In this document: one piece after another, positions 14,148 to 29,167 of the stretch
Numbering within the stretch: the stretch's first letter is position 1
How the letters are laid out: each line of letters starts with the position of its first letter
NCBI GenBank assembly: GCA_023055355.1
Contig: JALJCS010000012.1
Span: 10,080,501-10,144,500 of the forward strand
Reading direction: 5' to 3'
Source of the DNA: Agelaius tricolor
Taxonomy: Eukaryota > Chordata > Aves > Passeriformes > Icteridae
Length of the DNA stretch: 64,000 bases
Notes under the pieces: model-generated
What the model saw: only the letters and a program-made list of their open reading frames with translations
Databases searched by the model: none
Told to the model about the DNA's origin: nothing
Program-made: the position numbers and the translations under genes

Positions 14148-17100
14148 CTTTGAATTTTGTAGAGAGACAATCAGAGAACTAGTCACCTTCCCATTTTCAA
14201 GGAGACTTGTGTATTTTGAAGTATTAAACACTAACTATTAGCTACTTTGTTCAATGCTTAAAGCATCCAGGTTTTGTTTAGAAAAAACTTACAATTACAC
14301 ATACCAACACAAAACATTGCATTGTTAAAATAATATTGCAATGATATTTCTTTCTCTATTGGGTTAAAAAAGCAAATTTCTAGAAGAAAACAATCAATTT
14401 TTGGGGTTTTTTTCAGCATAAATAATATTAGAGAGGAAGAAAAACTTGGCTTTAAAACTGATTTACCCAACTACATCCTTCCTTTGGTACTGGGACCAAC
14501 CCTTTGCGTTGATTTAGAGCAAGCACCTGCAGTAGCTGCACACTGGGGAACAAAGCTACAATGCAGAAGGTGATCTCAAAAATCTCTAGTGAATGACAAA
14601 CCAGAGGTTAAAAACCTGTTCTACCCATCAGTGAACATTAGTCAGGACAATGCTGCCCACTCTCAGTGATGTTATGATGACCTCCCTGAGGTTAAGTAAT
14701 CTGTACCAGATGAGGATCTGAGTAGTTATTGACTTAAGACAGGGCTCATAGTACACAATTCATTCACCTTCCTGTGGCAAGCTTGAGTGAGAGTGACATG
14801 CCCCAAACCTTATTTTCCTCTCTTTCACATATTAGCTTGGACGGCAGGGGAAGGAAAGGGGCAGACAAAGCATTGCTCTTGTCCACTGAAACTCAGCTGA
14901 AAGCCTGGCTATCTCATGTGATTGTTATCTAAGTGATTCAAATGTCACCTTCTTATACAGAGCCTTGTAGCTTTCCCAGACAGGCTGTTGCAGTCTCCTC
15001 TCTCATTTATATTTTTCAGAGGCTTTTCTTTTAGTCTATGAAAGGAATAAAATATTATACAAATTATCTCACTAAATTATTCTCTTTAAATGTCTGCCTT
15101 CCTTTTCATGTTTGTCTCTGACCTACTGTCGATCCCATTTACATGAAAAAATTGCTGGAGCACTTCTCCTATATCAGCATTCATTAGCAGCTCCAAGTGC
15201 CTGGCACACAACAGGGGTTTTGCCTACTATGCAGTTTGAGGATGTTCTCATCAGAAATAGGAGCAGATAATGAGGGAAGAACACAAATCTATACAATTTC
15301 TGTCACCACTGCTCTGTTTACTTCAGCAAGCAGTAATGGGGAAATGTTTTCATATGCCAGCTTTTCTCCTGCAGTTTGTGTAGTCAAAGCAGTTTTAGGC
15401 CTGTTTTCTTCCTTTTTTTGCTGTTGTTTATTTCCCTTCTCCCATCCTGTACTGCACATATCAAGGTGTTCTGAGCAGCAAAGTTTAAACACACATGACT
15501 GTATACTTCTGCCTCAGGAAAACCAGGGTGTGTATTAGGAGTCATTGTGAAATGACTGCTCCAAGGACCTGCTTGAAAGTGTAATCCTCTGAAAATGAAA
15601 GGCAATTGTACTCAGGATTCCTGGAAAACTCTACAGAACTCAGGTGTCTGGCTGGAAGAATGATTAAATAAATTTCTCTACAATCAGTACGTATCTTTCT
15701 AGCCGCTGTCCTATGACCCTGCTGCAGGAACATACATAGACAGAAATCTCCCCTAATTGAAACATTTGAACTTTGAAAAATTTCCAAATGAAAATCTTCT
15801 GCATTGAATATTCTGTTTTCTTATTGCAGTTCCTGAGCCTGCCTCCCTTTTATGTCAGCTTTCAATGAAGGCTCACTCCACTGTGATTTTATCCTCAGTA
15901 CCTAGCAAACCCTCTAGTATAATTTTTTTCTTAGCTGTCAGTATGATTTGACTATATTTTACATATCATATAGCTATATGTTTTAAAAACCTTAACCAAA
16001 AATAGAAGAGGTATTTCTGATGAAAAAAACTAGCATGGGAAATAAAAACAAAACAAAAAACCCCCACCCTCCTGTGGGGAAATAGAGAAGGCTGAATAAA
16101 ATAAATAGCTGTACTTCTGGGAAGGCCTGAAAGCAGATACACAGTCTGTTCAGCTGTCTCTGCTAGAGAGGAGACAAGGAGAAAACCAGTATCTAGGGAA
16201 GGAATTGTTTCACTTGTCTTTTAAATTTGCTCCTTACTCTCCCCAGCACGTTGGGAACAAACTAAGATTCTTTGAGGAGAAAAGGCAAAGGGATTCTGCA
16301 TAGCTGGGTCCTGGTTTCCACCCTTCTGACAGACTTGTGTTGATACCTTTCACTGTGAAGAAACAAATCCTGACACACAAAGCTGTGTCAGGGCTACCCC
16401 TGTGGCTTTTCACAGCAAGGTCAGAGCAGCAATTTAAGTTACTGTTTAACAGTCAGTTCTTAATTGGAAAGCTATCCACTGTGACACTGTGGAGTAAGCG
16501 AGCTAATCAGCAGGCTGGTGCAGCACAGCACACAGCAGGTCCTGCCGAGAGCTGCCAGCCCCAAACACAGAGCAGGGGAGGGTGTGGAAGGCACACCCAG
16601 GCACAGGGAGGGGATTCCTGTGCCACTGCAGCAGCGCAGGCTGTGACTGCAGGTGTGGGGGCCCTGCTGCAGCCGGTGGGAACTGTGCATTTGTAAGGAT
16701 TACACATCAGCAGGCTCTACAATTTACAGACTTCCTACAGCAGAGCCTTGGACCCTTGGGGGCTTTCATGTCAAAATAGCAGCCAGTGTTTGACCCCAGT
16801 TGCCCACCCTGAGCACAACCCATACTGGTGGGTTAGCACTTCCTGACACCTTCAAGACCTCTATTTTACAAGATGCTACATTCCTTGTGGAGCTGACCCA
16901 CCCCTCCTTTCCTTGATTCCTCTCTTCTATTTTAGCTTTTTTTCCCCAGAACCTAAAAAGAAAAATAAGCCTTATTTACTGTGCTTTCTAGATTGATGAA
17001 GAAAGCTGACAGGTGCATCAGCAACAAGCATCCAAGGCTTTCCATGATTAAACACTCAACTTCACATCTGAGGAGATAAAAGGATTTAAAGACCTAATTT

Positions 17101-17870
17101 TTCTTTTTTTTTACTCCTAATGAACTAACTTTAAATATTTAATGATTCTTAGAAAGCTTTTGAGTATGTAATTTTTTAAATGGTACTTTCAGGGAAAAAA
17201 TTCCCAAAGTAATCCACTTCTATTCCTTTTACTACCTGATTTCTTCGCTTTAGCTGAAGTAACCACTTACCAACTCAAGGAAAAGTTTGGTTAAAGATTA
17301 TTTAGTTTCTAAAAATAATGTGAGGTAAAATAAAACTAAAATCACCATTTCTGTGTTTCCTTTTAAAAGTCCTTAATAATAAAAATAATGTAACTGCATA
17401 TTGTTTATTTCTAATGAAGACAAACAAGAAATTAAAAAAAAACCCCAAAAAAGTTATTAGAAAAAATATTTTCTCATGTATATACTTGACTTCCCTGGTT
17501 ACACCACATTATATAACAGACAAAATAAATAATGTAGCTGTACAGGACAACTCATCATGCACTGCAAGCTTAGACATTTTCTTTCATCCATTCTCAATTC
17601 TAAGGCACAAAGCAATGGACTGGAAAGTGATTTCTCTTTCCCCTGTGTTAAGGTACTGCACCTGAAACCAGTAAAGATAGGATCTCATCTGAATCCTCTT
17701 AAAAACCAGTGAGATTATTCACCAGTTTCAATGATAGAGCCTTCCAGTGCAGTATCACATCCTTGTTAGAATGAGAACACTTTTTAAGATAGGTAAAAAT
17801 GCTGACTGTGGTACCTTGGTGCCAGTATCAAATACGAATAATCCCTTTCTGAACAGTATTCCTACACATC

Positions 17871-17900
17871 TTAAGATGATGTTTTCCCACATCATCTTAA
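17871..17900. repeat. Perfect 11-bp inverted repeat, 8-base loop
   Basis: TTAAGATGATG (17871-17881) pairs exactly with CATCATCTTAA (17890-17900). It is surrounded by AT-rich non-coding sequence. Confidence 0.9.
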
Positions 17901-20900
17901 TGCTACTGAAAAAAGCAGCAGGGAATCCTAGATATATGCCATATTCATGTTTATGCCAAAAAGTCTCATTTAAAAATAGAAGTATATAATAAACTTGTAT
18001 ACTGAAACTCATGTCCAGATTTCTCTCAAACTGAAGGTCCTACCAGGATACCCCACTACCCACACCTTTCTGCTGGAAAATGCCTCACTGAAACCAGTGC
18101 TCCCTTTCTACCAGTCTGAAAAGGAATTTAAGCAGTGAAAACCAGGATTTGATAACATTGTACATTAAGATGGAATAAAAAGTAATAAATGCTGTCGCAA
18201 TTGTCAACAAGTACTCCTCAGAAGGGATGTGGGCACACATTAGGTTAGGAGAAGCCTGCTTTCCTTCAGGCATTCCTTCTACAAATCAAACAAGACAGGA
18301 GCCATGCACAGAACCCGCCTGGCACTGCTGGAGCTTGCACCTGGTACAAAGAGCCTGGGATAGCAAGTGCCTGGTGTCAGCTAATGGAGAAAGCAGAAGG
18401 TAGAATGAAGAATCAATGTTTGGCCCTTAGCAAATCTCCTGTGAGGACAGGGGCTGACCCACCTCCCCTCACATGGAGCACAGGCAGCAGCACATGGCAC
18501 AAGATCGATGATCCCCTCCCTGCCCTGCAGCTGGCTCTCTGCAGGCTGGACAGGAGAGAGCCTTTCACATGGTGCAAGGTGGCCTGTGCCAAATGGGCTG
18601 TGCCACTAGAAAAACACAGCAGATGGGCCAGAGCATCTGCTTTGCAGCACGGCTTCATGGAGAGCACGTGAGCTCTTTAGGCCTCCTCTTTGGGACTGCA
18701 GGAAGATTTGAGCCCTGCTGGTTATTGTGCACCTTGAGAACACAGCCCCAGAATCTGCTCAGATCTTTCCCTTTTCAGTCTTGACTCAAGTCCAGCTCAG
18801 ACAGAAAGAAGAATTAGAGAAAAAAATACAATAGGAAGAGCACGAAGGCTTTGAAAGAAGCAGCACCACTCACAAAGCACCTAATTACATTACTCACATA
18901 ATTACTTTTCTTTCATAGTTTTTCTTCTTTTCAATAAAAGAAAGGGTATGCATTCAGCCAGAGTAATTAGATTTCATTTAATAAAATATTAGTGTTTAAT
19001 TTTGAAGGGAAAAGAATAGAAATGTAGGAAGAAAGAAACACCAGCTGTTTTTGCAAAGGTAAAATCAAACAGACAATAGCAGCTCAACATTTTTCAAAGC
19101 CCTACCCACGAAGGGCTGCAGACCCTCAGGACTCATGCCCACCATCTCCCACATACATGCAGGAGTTTTTACTGACTGCACTTATGTTTCCATCTGTTGA
19201 CAGACCTGGAATGAAATTTTGCATCCCAAAAGCAAGCTACAAATGCAAAACTAAAACTGTATGTCACAGATCATCAGCCAATCTAATTATCTGGCTTCAA
19301 GGATGCAGCATTCCAACAGGAAAACAGCATTTAAGTAGGCTGGCATAAACATGGTAAGCAGAAATAAAATGGAATTCAAACAAATGCCATGGGTAGGCAT
19401 AATCTTTACATAACAAACAGCAATTGAAATAGTACAGGTAACTTGTCAAAATGCTACCACCTACACCAAAAATAAAGCAAGGAAAAAGTAAAGTTTACTA
19501 CAGAAATGCACTCTTTCCAGGGCCCAAGCCTGGAGAAGTCTCCACGAACTGTGGATGAGTGGTCATATCATTCCAGGAGTTCTTGGAGTCAAGGAATAAG
19601 AAAGGGTCTGGAAAGACTCAAAAAAGAAGGCAGCAGGAATCATGTCCTGGAACAATTTCATGTTCACATCTAAAAACCTGTGGGAATAAGGGTGGCAAAT
19701 GTTCCACGAGATTAACTGGGCTGGTGGCCAACTTTGGCCCACAGGCTGTAGGTTCGGCAGTCTCACTCTAAACTGCAGGGAAATACCATGTGAATATTCA
19801 CTTGACTTTCCTGTTTTCCGACTCAAAGACTGCATTTTAACCATAACTTCTATATCTAGTGAGCTACAAAGCAGCCTCCTGAGAAACCAAACCTTTCTTC
19901 AGCTTTCCTTGGGACCCCAGCCTCAAATCTCTTGCTGTAGTGATTAGGTTGAAGAGTTTGCTCTGATTCCTATCATCTAAAGCTCTTTGATTCCTTGATT
20001 CCTTATCCTGCTGCCCCTCCTCTCTCTCTTTTCTCAAGGTCAGAGTTTTCTCTGTAAGCAGTACACAAACAAGTTACAAACTTGAGAACAAATAAAAAAC
20101 CAGGACAGAGTTCAAAACTGCAAAGTACCTTACTCTGAGATAAAGTCAGGCTGTGAGACTACAGACAGAAATAGGTTACAGCAGATGGAGGAGCTCCAAA
20201 AGGACAGAGAGGACCTGTGAATGCAGCAGGGCGTCTTTGTCTTGATTGTCTTAGCAGGTAACACCCCCATTCTCAGAGGAGTTACCCTGAATTTACGCTT
20301 CTACAAAAAATAGTTGAATTCTTTAGGCACTGCCAAGTTACAACAAGCAAAGATAGCTGAGCTGCTCAGGTACAACTGCATTTTCTATGTATGGTATCCA
20401 AGCAACCCAAAACAACTGTGCTGCTTTTAGTACACAAAGATTGCAAAGGTAGCTTTTCTCTCCTCCTATTCTTCTCTGTCAGAGGCACTGGACTCCCACT
20501 TGAAGCCTGAGCACACCTCAGAGGAAATGATGCAGCCAATCCGACAAAAGAACACAAGATTCGATATCCAGTAAGAGAACTTAAGTGTGAGGAGCCAAAA
20601 GAAACCCCTGAATTCACCTGATAAACAGATGGCCAGCTGCAAAAGTAAACATGCACAAAAATACAAAGGAAAGCAACCCAAATTCACTGCTTGCCTACAG
20701 AACAGAAGGATGTGTTTTATTCCCCACTTTTCAGCAGTACCAAGAAGGTGTTTTCTGGAAGCCAAGAACACTGAGGAGAAGAATCCACCAACTGAGAACT
20801 TGGAGATTGCCCAGTCTGCATCCTCCAGGACTGATTCGTCCCTTCCCACTATTGTGACTGCCATTGTAGGCTCTGAAAGGGCACTCCTGGGCTCAAGCTC

Positions 20901-23900
20901 CCTTTTCAGACTCATCTGTTCCCTTGAGTTCATAAACTTCTATATGGATTATGGATATTTGATACTCATACAAAGCATGAGTATTTACAACAAGTACAAA
21001 AATGAGGGTTGGTTGAATTCAAGATACAAAATAGCTTCTCTCAGGTACTGACTTTGTAAAAATGCCTTTAAATTCCTCATGTTAAATCAAAATTGTGCAG
21101 TTAAGCGCTTATCTAGCTTTACCACATCTTAAAATACACAGTACTTTACTATTGCAGGAGTGTTTTGTCATTTCCCTTAAATCATCCTTGGCTTTTAGTG
21201 TCAATTCTCATTTTGAACAGCTGCAAATGACTCAGTTGTCATGGAAGATGGATATAGTCATCATTTCATTTACCAATGAATTATTTCTATAAAGTACATA
21301 AAAATGATTTTGAGCATATATGTTTAGTATTCAAGAAGCACAGATATGAAAATAAAGGCAAATGTCATCATTTCTCTGAGTAATGAAAAAGAGAATTTCA
21401 TTTTGTAAGAACTATTGATAAACTGTGCCCAGGCTTCCTCATATTTTTAAGGGAATCAAATAATCTGATCATTGAAGGAGGTGGAGACAAAGTCAGGTTG
21501 GACTTGCTACCCATTATGTCTGATGCTCCATGCAAAGCAATCAATCCTTCATCATTAATACAGAAATTCCCTATCTTCCAAAAAAGCCAAACACGTCTTC
21601 AAGTCTTGCTATATGTCTCAATGCAACAAGTCAGCTGGAAAAAATTGTGCTCTACCTTTGAAATAATAGAACTAGATCAGACTTTGGACCATTTAAAATG
21701 ATGTAAACACTTTAACATCTCAGATTTTAGTACCTCATAATTGACCTCCTGCAATCCTTTAGTTTCCAAAGCATCAGCTTTTCAGGGTTTATCAGCAGCC
21801 ACTGAATCCAAACATAACTTGAAGACTATGCAAAATGCTATCATGTTCTGGCCTGAAAGAACTTTCACAGATATGTCAGTTTTGCTAATCCAGGAAATTT
21901 AGTTCCTGGTTTCAGATCTTTCAGGATCACTTTTGTACCACAGACTCTGATGTCCCAACAATTACACTGAAGTACACCTTCTTCGAATCTCCAAAGTCAT
22001 ATTTTTTCTTCAGCAGTATACTGAAGAAAATCAGTAAGTAATTATTCATTACCTACACTGCCAAAAGCTCACAGTGAAGGCCTGGAAAACTTCCCATCCA
22101 TGAAAACAAAAGCATTTCCCTTATAAGAGGGTGTAACATTTGTCACCAAGGTTCCTCATTTCCTCTAACCAGGTTTCAGGTTGAAAGGTGCCAGTTTGAC
22201 ACCATATGCAGAGCTGCTAGGCACCTAGATTGGAAGTTAGCACTTCTATTCCCTACAGACACAAGAAGTACACATAAAGGTTAGAACAGATGGTAGGGAA
22301 GTCAGGAAACATATGTTTTTATCTGGACATCTCCACACCAAGAAATAAAAGAAACCACCTCTATCCTTTTAAAGCTGCTCTTCGTTTTTCTTGAGTTCCA
22401 GTTTGACAAAGGAGAGCTCATTGTGTTCCCGTCCCTGCTTTTCACCATGTACACACTGATTCCACCTCCTGGAACAAGCAGTGAGCCCTATCCCTCCCTT
22501 GCTGATTTCCATCACCCCTGGGAAAATGTAACAAGCAATCAGGGAGGGAGCTCTGCAGTTATATGCAGTGCTGCTTGAAACTCCGGCTGCCTTGCAAAAT
22601 TGTAAACAGGAAAAAACTAGAGCAGATGAATCAGATTTTGCCAGTTACTGCTTTGAGTTTTAACTGCTCACACACCAATTTGCAGAGAGGCCCAAAAGAC
22701 ACATAAGCCTTCTACTGGGTTAGTAGTAATGCAGATAATGAAGGGATATTTCCATTTTTGTCAATAATAAATATTTTGCCTTGAATGCGAGGAAAAATTC
22801 AAACCCCAGAATGTTTAATTTACAAACAATTTTTCCAGAGTGACTAATTTTCATCTGCTCTTCCTGTTAAATTTCAAGATTTTGTTGAACTATCAGTTAC
22901 TCAGTCACTGTATGACTTTGACTCAGATATCACAGAACTTCACAGAAATCCCAGCAGAATTGCTCCATTTCTCTGTGCACGGGCATCTCCGCACAGATCT
23001 GTTTTTTTAAAATATACCAAAGCCCACGATATTCCTATCACTTATGGAAAATTATGGTAGTGTGATAAACATCATCATAATACATTGCTGCTAAATCTAC
23101 TCTGTCACTGTTTCCACCTCAAAAAGCAGAAAGACAAAGTGTTATATCCTAGATGCACAAGGATCAAACTGCTTATTTTAGATGAAAATGAGGAAGGATA
23201 AAAGCTTCCCTAAAAAACTACAGCATTTCTTCTAACACACTAAGAATACACACCAAGACAAAAATATTTGTCTCTGCATAAAGGTTCATAGAAGGCTGAT
23301 TCCATTTCCACAGACCTCTTCCCAACACACACTAAAATGTCTTGATATTTTAAAAAACTAATTATCTTTCATGCTCCCCTGAACTTGCAAATACCTTTAA
23401 TCAACAGTCAGACACTTTCCTTTGTCACTATTTAGTTATTTCATAAGCACTTAATCTTTCTGTCCAATTTGATCCTAACACATCATTAATCATTGTCCCC
23501 AAAATTCTTCATCACGAGGATGGATCACGAATACTTGACAAGCACACACTGCTGTGCTTCAGAAACACCATAATGACAATACTCTGTTTAACGATTAAAT
23601 CCCAACCTTCTAAATGGCCATAATGGGATTTCAAAGGAAAAACTTGCTGGAAACACATCTTAACTCATCTTAATTCCCCAGGCTGACAATTGAGAGGGAT
23701 GCAGGCAATTTTCTGCTGCCTGAAGACTCTACAAAGGGTTATAGGCAGCTAACTCCTGCTTCCTGGAGATGAGTGAGCCATCAAACCAGTGACATTTTCC
23801 AAACTGTAGGTTTGGCGGTGAATTCCATAATTTCAGGGATGTTCAAATGTACAAATTATGCAAAACTTGTCTCTAAGGGCAGTTTTGCATTGTAACTGTT

Positions 23901-26900
23901 TATGCAAGATTTGCAACCTTCCAATGGATCAGTTTCAGCTGGATGGGAGTCTCCATTCACCAGAAACATACCTGAAAATGCTCTAAAGCCTGAATTCAGC
24001 AGAGTACAGTGAAATTCAAGGAAAAGTACATCCCAAATCCTTGCAGCATGAACATTTGCTGTGTTGGGCATTGCTGTGATATACTAAAACTGGGGAAGGC
24101 TTTCTTGTCTTTTCTTGCCATGGATTCTAAAAAACTCATGCTTGTTGGAGACAAGCACTTCTCCAACAGTAATCATGACACATATACGTACGCTACACTC
24201 ATGGGACAAAGATTTAAATAGTTTGAAAATCCCAAGATCTTTTCATTAAAGCATATATCCATCCTGAAATTTAATATCCCTAAAAATCACTTAATGATTT
24301 AACAATCACTGTTCATTTGGTTTTTTGCTCTCTGAAAGAAAGTTAAAAACCTTAAAAATTACTTACAATTATGGATTACTCAACACTACCTAGAGGAAAA
24401 AGATTATTGATCACATTTTGCTGTTACTACAGCATGAGTAGATGTGACATTTCATTCACAGTTGTCTCTAAACAGACTTAGTGATCACCAGGACTTCTAC
24501 AAGCTGGTTAAGAATCTTAAAAAACACAAGAAAAAAAGGGCATGCATATGCCTTAACCAGAATTAACTTGAAGGGTATTCCGCCTTCATTCAAGAATATT
24601 TTAACTAGCTGAACCCCAAATGATTTCTTCACAATATTTTGTCAGGATTTATTCCCCAGAAAAAGTAATGGTATTCAATTTTTTATTGCTGCCTTTCGAC
24701 AAACTGAAGATAAATTAAAAGTATTCCCTCTGATGCATTAAGGTAGAGTATGATTCTTTATGCTCCAGTTACTGAAAAGACCAGAGCAGTGAAAATAAAT
24801 GAACTAAAAAACGCTATGAAATATACAGTTCCTTTAGCTCTGCAACCTGGGCAGCTTTTCCAAAATCACTAGCTTCAAAAGACTCTAAATATCCTAAGAA
24901 TAGAAGATGATACTCAGAGAGGACAAGGCAGCAGAGCTATTGTGCCCAAGTCTTTTTGCAAGCTTAGCTGTTCACTTGACAGGTAAATTGTTAATGCCTG
25001 CATTAAAAAAATCCTATTGCACAAAACCAAAATAGACACCAAACCCAAAAGTCAAAGAAATATATAGAAGATAAGACTTAAAAAAAAAAAGGTTGGTATT
25101 CCCTATGGAAGAGATGCAATCTTTGACAAACACTGGTCATGTGAACAGGTATATTATAGCAAAAGGTGGGTGGTGGGGCACTTCCTCCTCCCCCACTTAT
25201 TTCTGCCTTTCATGTCAGTGCCTGTCTTTATGGTCCATTCCCACACTTATTCCTTTGTCTTGAATCCACTGCTTAGAGAATATCTACAGGGGAAAATACA
25301 GATATGTAAATAACTCATTGTTCTTTCTTCAGCCTCTGAGACACTTCTAAAAATTTTCTAGAAATTGTACTTGGAGAGCACACAAGAGCTGAAAATCATT
25401 CAGCAGTAAGGCAAGTAGGGGAGAAAAGGGAAAGCAGAATTTACATGGGGCATAAGCATAAATGTTAAGTTTGGCAAAAAAAAAAGTTTGGAATCCCTGG
25501 GACAAAATAATGCCATTCCACTTGAAAACCTGCCTGTCAGGATAAGAGTGGGACAAGGATTCAGGGTACTTACTGATAATAAGAATGAACAAAGGCTGAG
25601 TGCAGACAGGCTATAAGGCAATCAAGAACATGCAGAAATACTCACACAAGCAAAGGCAGACATGATTTTGGGCTGCACAGGCAAAACCCAGTAGCAATCA
25701 CCAGGCAAGCACAGGAACCCTGCTCTACATGACCCAGATCTGACAAAACTGACAATGTCACATCATCACAGCCCCCACTTCCCCAACACAGCAGTCAGAC
25801 AGAGAAAGATTTCCTAGAATTAACCACAAAAATGAGTGAAGGGTTAATTTCTCTTTGAGTGGAACACAAAACACAACAGGAAGTAAAACTTGACAAATAA
25901 AATAAATTTATTAAGCAGATAGAAAATGATCTCTACAGACATAATGCTGCTCAGCTCTGCTGAACTTAGAGTCTCAGCCTCTCTAAGAACTCGTCAAGCT
26001 TATGCTGTGCTAGGGGAATGCTGACAGGCATCTGAAAGACATGGTTATTTCCCTGCCTAGAAAAGCACATCTCAATTTCAATGAAGAAAGATAAAGCACA
26101 ATAAATATAACAAATATATGCAGCTTGATCAAGAGAAGGCTAAAGAGCAAAAGGCTGCCTTAATGAAATATTTAAAATAAGCAAAAAAAAAAAAAAAAAA
26201 TTGACCATAAATAGCACTAATTGAATGAGAACAAACATATTTGGAATAGGAGGTAAAATTTAGAAACTACTAAAAATATGGTTTCTGGGGAAGCAGCTAA
26301 AATACAGTCATTTCATTCTTACTGAACTAGGCTGAGAAGAGCTCTCATATCACACACTAGCAAAGTGATGTTCTTACTAGGCATTCAGGAGAGCTTTCCT
26401 ACCTTTACCACCTCAGGTCTGCTGCTCTTGCATTCATGATACAAAATTACAAAAGCCCCCAAACTCCAAGTCCAGAACTCATGCATGAAGCACAAAGAAG
26501 AACCACTTTTAAAATGGACTCCAATTCCTGTTATGGGGAAAAAAAATCTAATAGTTTCTTATGCTGCCAACCATGAAAAAAAATATTTTCAATGCATTTG
26601 CAAGTCACAACAGTTAACAGGTGCAGCTACTAACACCCCCTATGTGATGAAAAAGAATAAAGTGTCTCCATTTCTTTTAAGATATATAAGATATAAATTA
26701 CAATTATGTATATTGAGAAAAAATACAATATTATGACAGTCCTCAGGAAGTCAAATCAACACCTCATTTACCCATACAAGTAACTAATGACCTGCATTAC
26801 ACAAAGCAGACTGGTGGGATCACAGTGATGACTTGTGAGAAATCAAAAGGCATTTAGTACTACTGGCTTCTCACAAGTAGATTGCACAAGTTCTACAATG

Positions 26901-29030
26901 CAATAGCATTTTCACCCTTTTGCAGAACAGGAAACAAGAGCTAGAGACAACAAATGATTTCCTGAAATGCTTTGACCAGGCCTGTAGTAAAACAAAGATG
27001 CACTATGCACAAGCAGTGTTCCTGCTGCAAGCCACAACAAAAAGGCCAAAGACAGGAAAGGAATGAAAATTATCATTGTCAATTGTAAGAAAAGCACAGA
27101 GAGGGAAAGTATGATTAAGCTGTTACAGACTAGAGTAGGTCAGAACATACTGCTCTTTTCAAGCCATGCTGTTCAGAATGCTGTCGTGAAAGAGAAAGAT
27201 TTTCACATATGTCAGCCTCTTGGAGATTTGTTCTAGATCTCTAAGACCCTTAACAGCCTGACTCATGAATCACACAGAGCTCAATCATCTATGCACCTAA
27301 AATTCAAAAAAGGTCTTGGCTACGCAGACTTTTTGAAACCACAACATTAAAACCAGTGTTTATCAGTTTCTGGTTTTGTTTCATACAAAAAGAAATGGAT
27401 ATTGAAAATAAAGAAAACACAATTTTTACTCTCAGTCCCCTATAAGACTAAAATCAGACCTGCTTCATGCATTTCTGGGATCCATGTTTCCCTCAGCGAC
27501 TTGAAAATCCCACTGTTTGTAGCTATAAACTTGTCACATTTAAAGTATTACATTCATTTTAGAAAGAAAAAAATCACCAAGAATGTTCTCACAAGGCAGG
27601 CAACAATATGTCCCTACAAGCCATAAAAGCTGATCAGTCAATTTTTAAACCGCATGGACAGACATGAGCCAAAATGTCTCATTAAAGTGTTCTACTGCAG
27701 TTTCACACTTCTGAGATAAATTACTCAACCCCAAGACCCTTTCACAAAAGAGCCTTTTTCCAAGAACCCACCTTACAGCAAGAGCATTGAATAGGATGCA
27801 GAGGAAGGGATTTTGCAGACTGAGATGCCCATGAGCGTTTTGTATTTTAACAAAGGTAAAGTTACAGTTTAAGGGAATGAATTACAAGACTAATAAAATA
27901 ATTTATCCTGTCTGTATGGAACATGAGGGTATTCTTTTTCCTCATGTGTTTTCTAAGAGGTCTTCCTATATAAATAACAACAACTCAAGACCTTCCATAT
28001 AAGTGCTATGCATTTATATACTTGCAAAAGAAACTTACTGACTACATGAATATCCAAACTCCTCAGGTAACTTACTATGTAGCAAATGCTTTGACAAGGC
28101 TATTGCTGTGGTCATTTGAGAAATAGTAAATTTATACTCATCATAACTCCAGTCGAAGAAACTCACACTTCATCAACAGAAAGTAAGTCAACTTAACCAA
28201 ACTTGTCTTTGACTCTGAGAGAGTCTCAACCATTGCATTTTAGGCTGCTCAAACCCCTTCGGATCAGCAGTAATTCCTGTTGTCCATAATAGCAGTGGGG
28301 GTGTGGGTTGTTGGTTTTATTTTTGTTATCACATGGAAAACACTGTTCTTGAGCTTGCTGTTATGCTACATTTGCTATTTACACTTAATAGTTTTTGCTA
28401 CAATTTCTTACTGATACATGCTTCAGACCCATAAACCCCCCTAACATTTTGTACTTACACTTGTGCTCCACATTTTCAGTTTCCCTGAGGAAGCAGAGCT
28501 CTGTAAAAACATTGTTCCCTTTCATTCATGGCTACCAAACCTTTCAGCTGCATTTATTGAAGCTCCTGCATTTTTAAACACATTGAAATACTGACTCCAC
28601 AGTCCAGCCCACAGCTGCTTACAGGAAAACAGCGTTACCTCTGAAGCAGAAAACAAGGCTAATCTTCTCCGTTTTGACCTCTGTGGAGAAGCCAGAGGCA
28701 AGCAGGGTTCTCAAAAGAAGGAGGTCAGAATCATCCATTATGCCACCAAAAAAAGTATAAAAATATATAAAAGAGCAGTTATTGTAATAGCAGGCAGGGG
28801 GAACCATGAAAACAATTGCACAGCCCTAACCACATTCTTTTGTCAATGATTATCCTCAAATGGTCCCAAGAAATGAAGCAGGAAAAAAACCCTTAGTGGA
28901 ATAACACTCATTAAGCAACTCAATTTTCAACAGCAAGCGAGGGGCTGTCACAAGTGAATTGTTCTTTGAATTCCCTCTTGGGACATTCGCCACCTGTTCA
29001 TTCCCCCTCCTTGGAGCCAGAGGAGGGCTT
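17901..29030. other. No gene seen; A+C-rich on the + strand
   Basis: This stretch holds a GC-richer pocket at about 18300-18680, an 18-A run at 26183 and the chance-looking frame 20587-21051 (154 codons, no domain recognised). The + strand excess of A and C is strongest here, for example around 25021, 27721 and 28141. Confidence 0.6.
26183..26200 (+). repeat. Poly-A tract (18)
   Basis: Eighteen uninterrupted A residues. No retroelement body is recognised in the adjoining sequence. Confidence 0.95.
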
Positions 29031-29110
29031 GGAGCCCTCTCACAGCAGCAGCTGGCTGGTGTTACAGCCTGCAGCCACGCAGCTCGAGCTGTGGGGCCAT
29101 GAATGTGGGG

Positions 29111-29167
29111 GCAGGCCGGGCCGCAGCCTGGCAGGCCGGGCCGCAGCCTGGCAGGCCGGGCCGCAGC
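29111..29167 (+). repeat. 20-bp GC-rich minisatellite, about 2.9 copies
   Basis: The 20-base unit GCAGGCCGGGCCGCAGCCTG occurs at 29111, 29131 and 29151. The first two copies are identical and the third diverges after 17 bases. The tract is the centre of a GC-rich pocket (about 29030-29300) that also holds most CpGs of the first half of the window. The open frames that cross it on both strands (28856-29212 and 28954-29325) follow from this composition. Confidence 0.9.

Larger units (their letters stand above)
8611..17870. other. No gene seen; short palindromes and one octamer site
   Basis: Apart from the inverted repeats listed separately and a perfect POU octamer, ATTTGCAT, at 9244-9251, nothing is recognisable. 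A GC-rich pocket lies at about 16510-16690 and produces overlapping open frames on both strands. The 107-codon minus-strand frame 12029-12352 has no recognisable domain. Confidence 0.6.

Noticed and set aside
20587..21051. 154-codon open frame, overlapped by a 155-codon frame on the other strand
   Set aside because: The two frames shadow each other, neither resembles a known family, and no exon structure is visible.
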